A stretch of DNA of 6,297 nucleotides, taken from the NCBI GenBank assembly GCA_019236545.1, contig JAFAIV010000008.1, positions 1 to 6,297 on the forward strand, in the 5' to 3' direction. Positions 6,256-6,297 of the stretch are shown here, in pieces. The DNA is from Actinomycetota bacterium. Lineage in GTDB: Bacteria; Actinomycetota; Thermoleophilia; Gaiellales; Gaiellaceae. Each line of letters begins with the position of its first letter. The first letter of the stretch is position 1. Made by a program: the position numbers and the translations under genes. The notes under the pieces are model-generated. The model was not told the origin of the DNA, did no database searches, and worked only from the letters and a program-made list of their open reading frames with translations.

Positions 6256-6297
6256 GCGAGCCCGTATACCTCCGTCGCGGTGCCGCTCAGCACGGCG
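6252..6297 (-). CDS. C-terminal end of a probable amidohydrolase-2 protein (possible L-fuconolactonase)
   Basis: On the minus strand an open frame enters from the right edge and ends AVLSGTATEVYGLA before TGA (6254-6252). The stop overlaps the GTG start of the reductase, so the two are translationally coupled. The ending follows the pattern of amidohydrolase-2 (COG3618-type) enzymes, which typically finish with a hydrophobic pair, G-N/T-A and then F/Y-x-L. In non-phosphorylative fucose loci such an enzyme hydrolyses L-fuconolactone to L-fuconate, exactly the step between the reductase and the dehydratase here. Only 14 residues are visible, so the family is tentative and the function is inferred from context. 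Confidence 0.5.
   Translation of the reverse strand, partial: AVLSGTATEVYGLA

Overview
The window is very GC-rich bacterial DNA (roughly 70% by eye). Leucine is mostly CTC/CTG, genes are packed tightly with 1-4 base start/stop overlaps, and GTG is used as a start codon. This suggests a high-GC actinomycetote. The strong CTC/TCG/ATC codon preference would fit the class Thermoleophilia, but that placement is a guess from style only.

Layout. Positions 1-205 hold the last codons of an upstream gene and, overlapping it, a 55-residue single-span membrane protein; a hairpin after it closes that unit. A short gap (206-354) carries an inverted repeat, repeated CGGAT-type motifs and a good sigma-70-like promoter. 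From 355 a plus-strand operon runs: L-fuconate dehydratase (enolase superfamily), RbsC-type sugar ABC permease, single-domain sugar ABC ATPase, then a 91-base gap and a periplasmic-type sugar-binding protein. A long hairpin follows at 4507-4555. A GntR/FadR-type (FCD) regulator follows on the plus strand. It meets tail to tail, with a 4-base overlap, a minus-strand aldo/keto reductase of the D-threo-aldose (L-fucose) 1-dehydrogenase type. The reductase is translationally coupled to a gene running in from the right edge, whose last 14 residues look like the C-terminus of an amidohydrolase-2 protein, possibly the L-fuconolactonase.

How the genes work together (inference from families). The binding protein, permease and ATPase would import L-fucose or a close stereochemical relative such as D-arabinose or L-galactose. 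The reductase oxidises it to the lactone, the edge gene hydrolyses the lactone to L-fuconate, and the dehydratase makes 2-keto-3-deoxy-L-fuconate. The FCD regulator probably senses an acid intermediate. The later steps of the non-phosphorylative pathway (2-keto-3-deoxyfuconate dehydrogenase and the final cleavage enzyme) are not in the window. The locus is a recognisable sugar-acid catabolic cluster; I see no clearly undescribed system. The points most worth a second look are the candidate operator repeats, the very short leader of the dehydratase mRNA, the binding protein with no lipobox, and the small membrane protein at the left edge.
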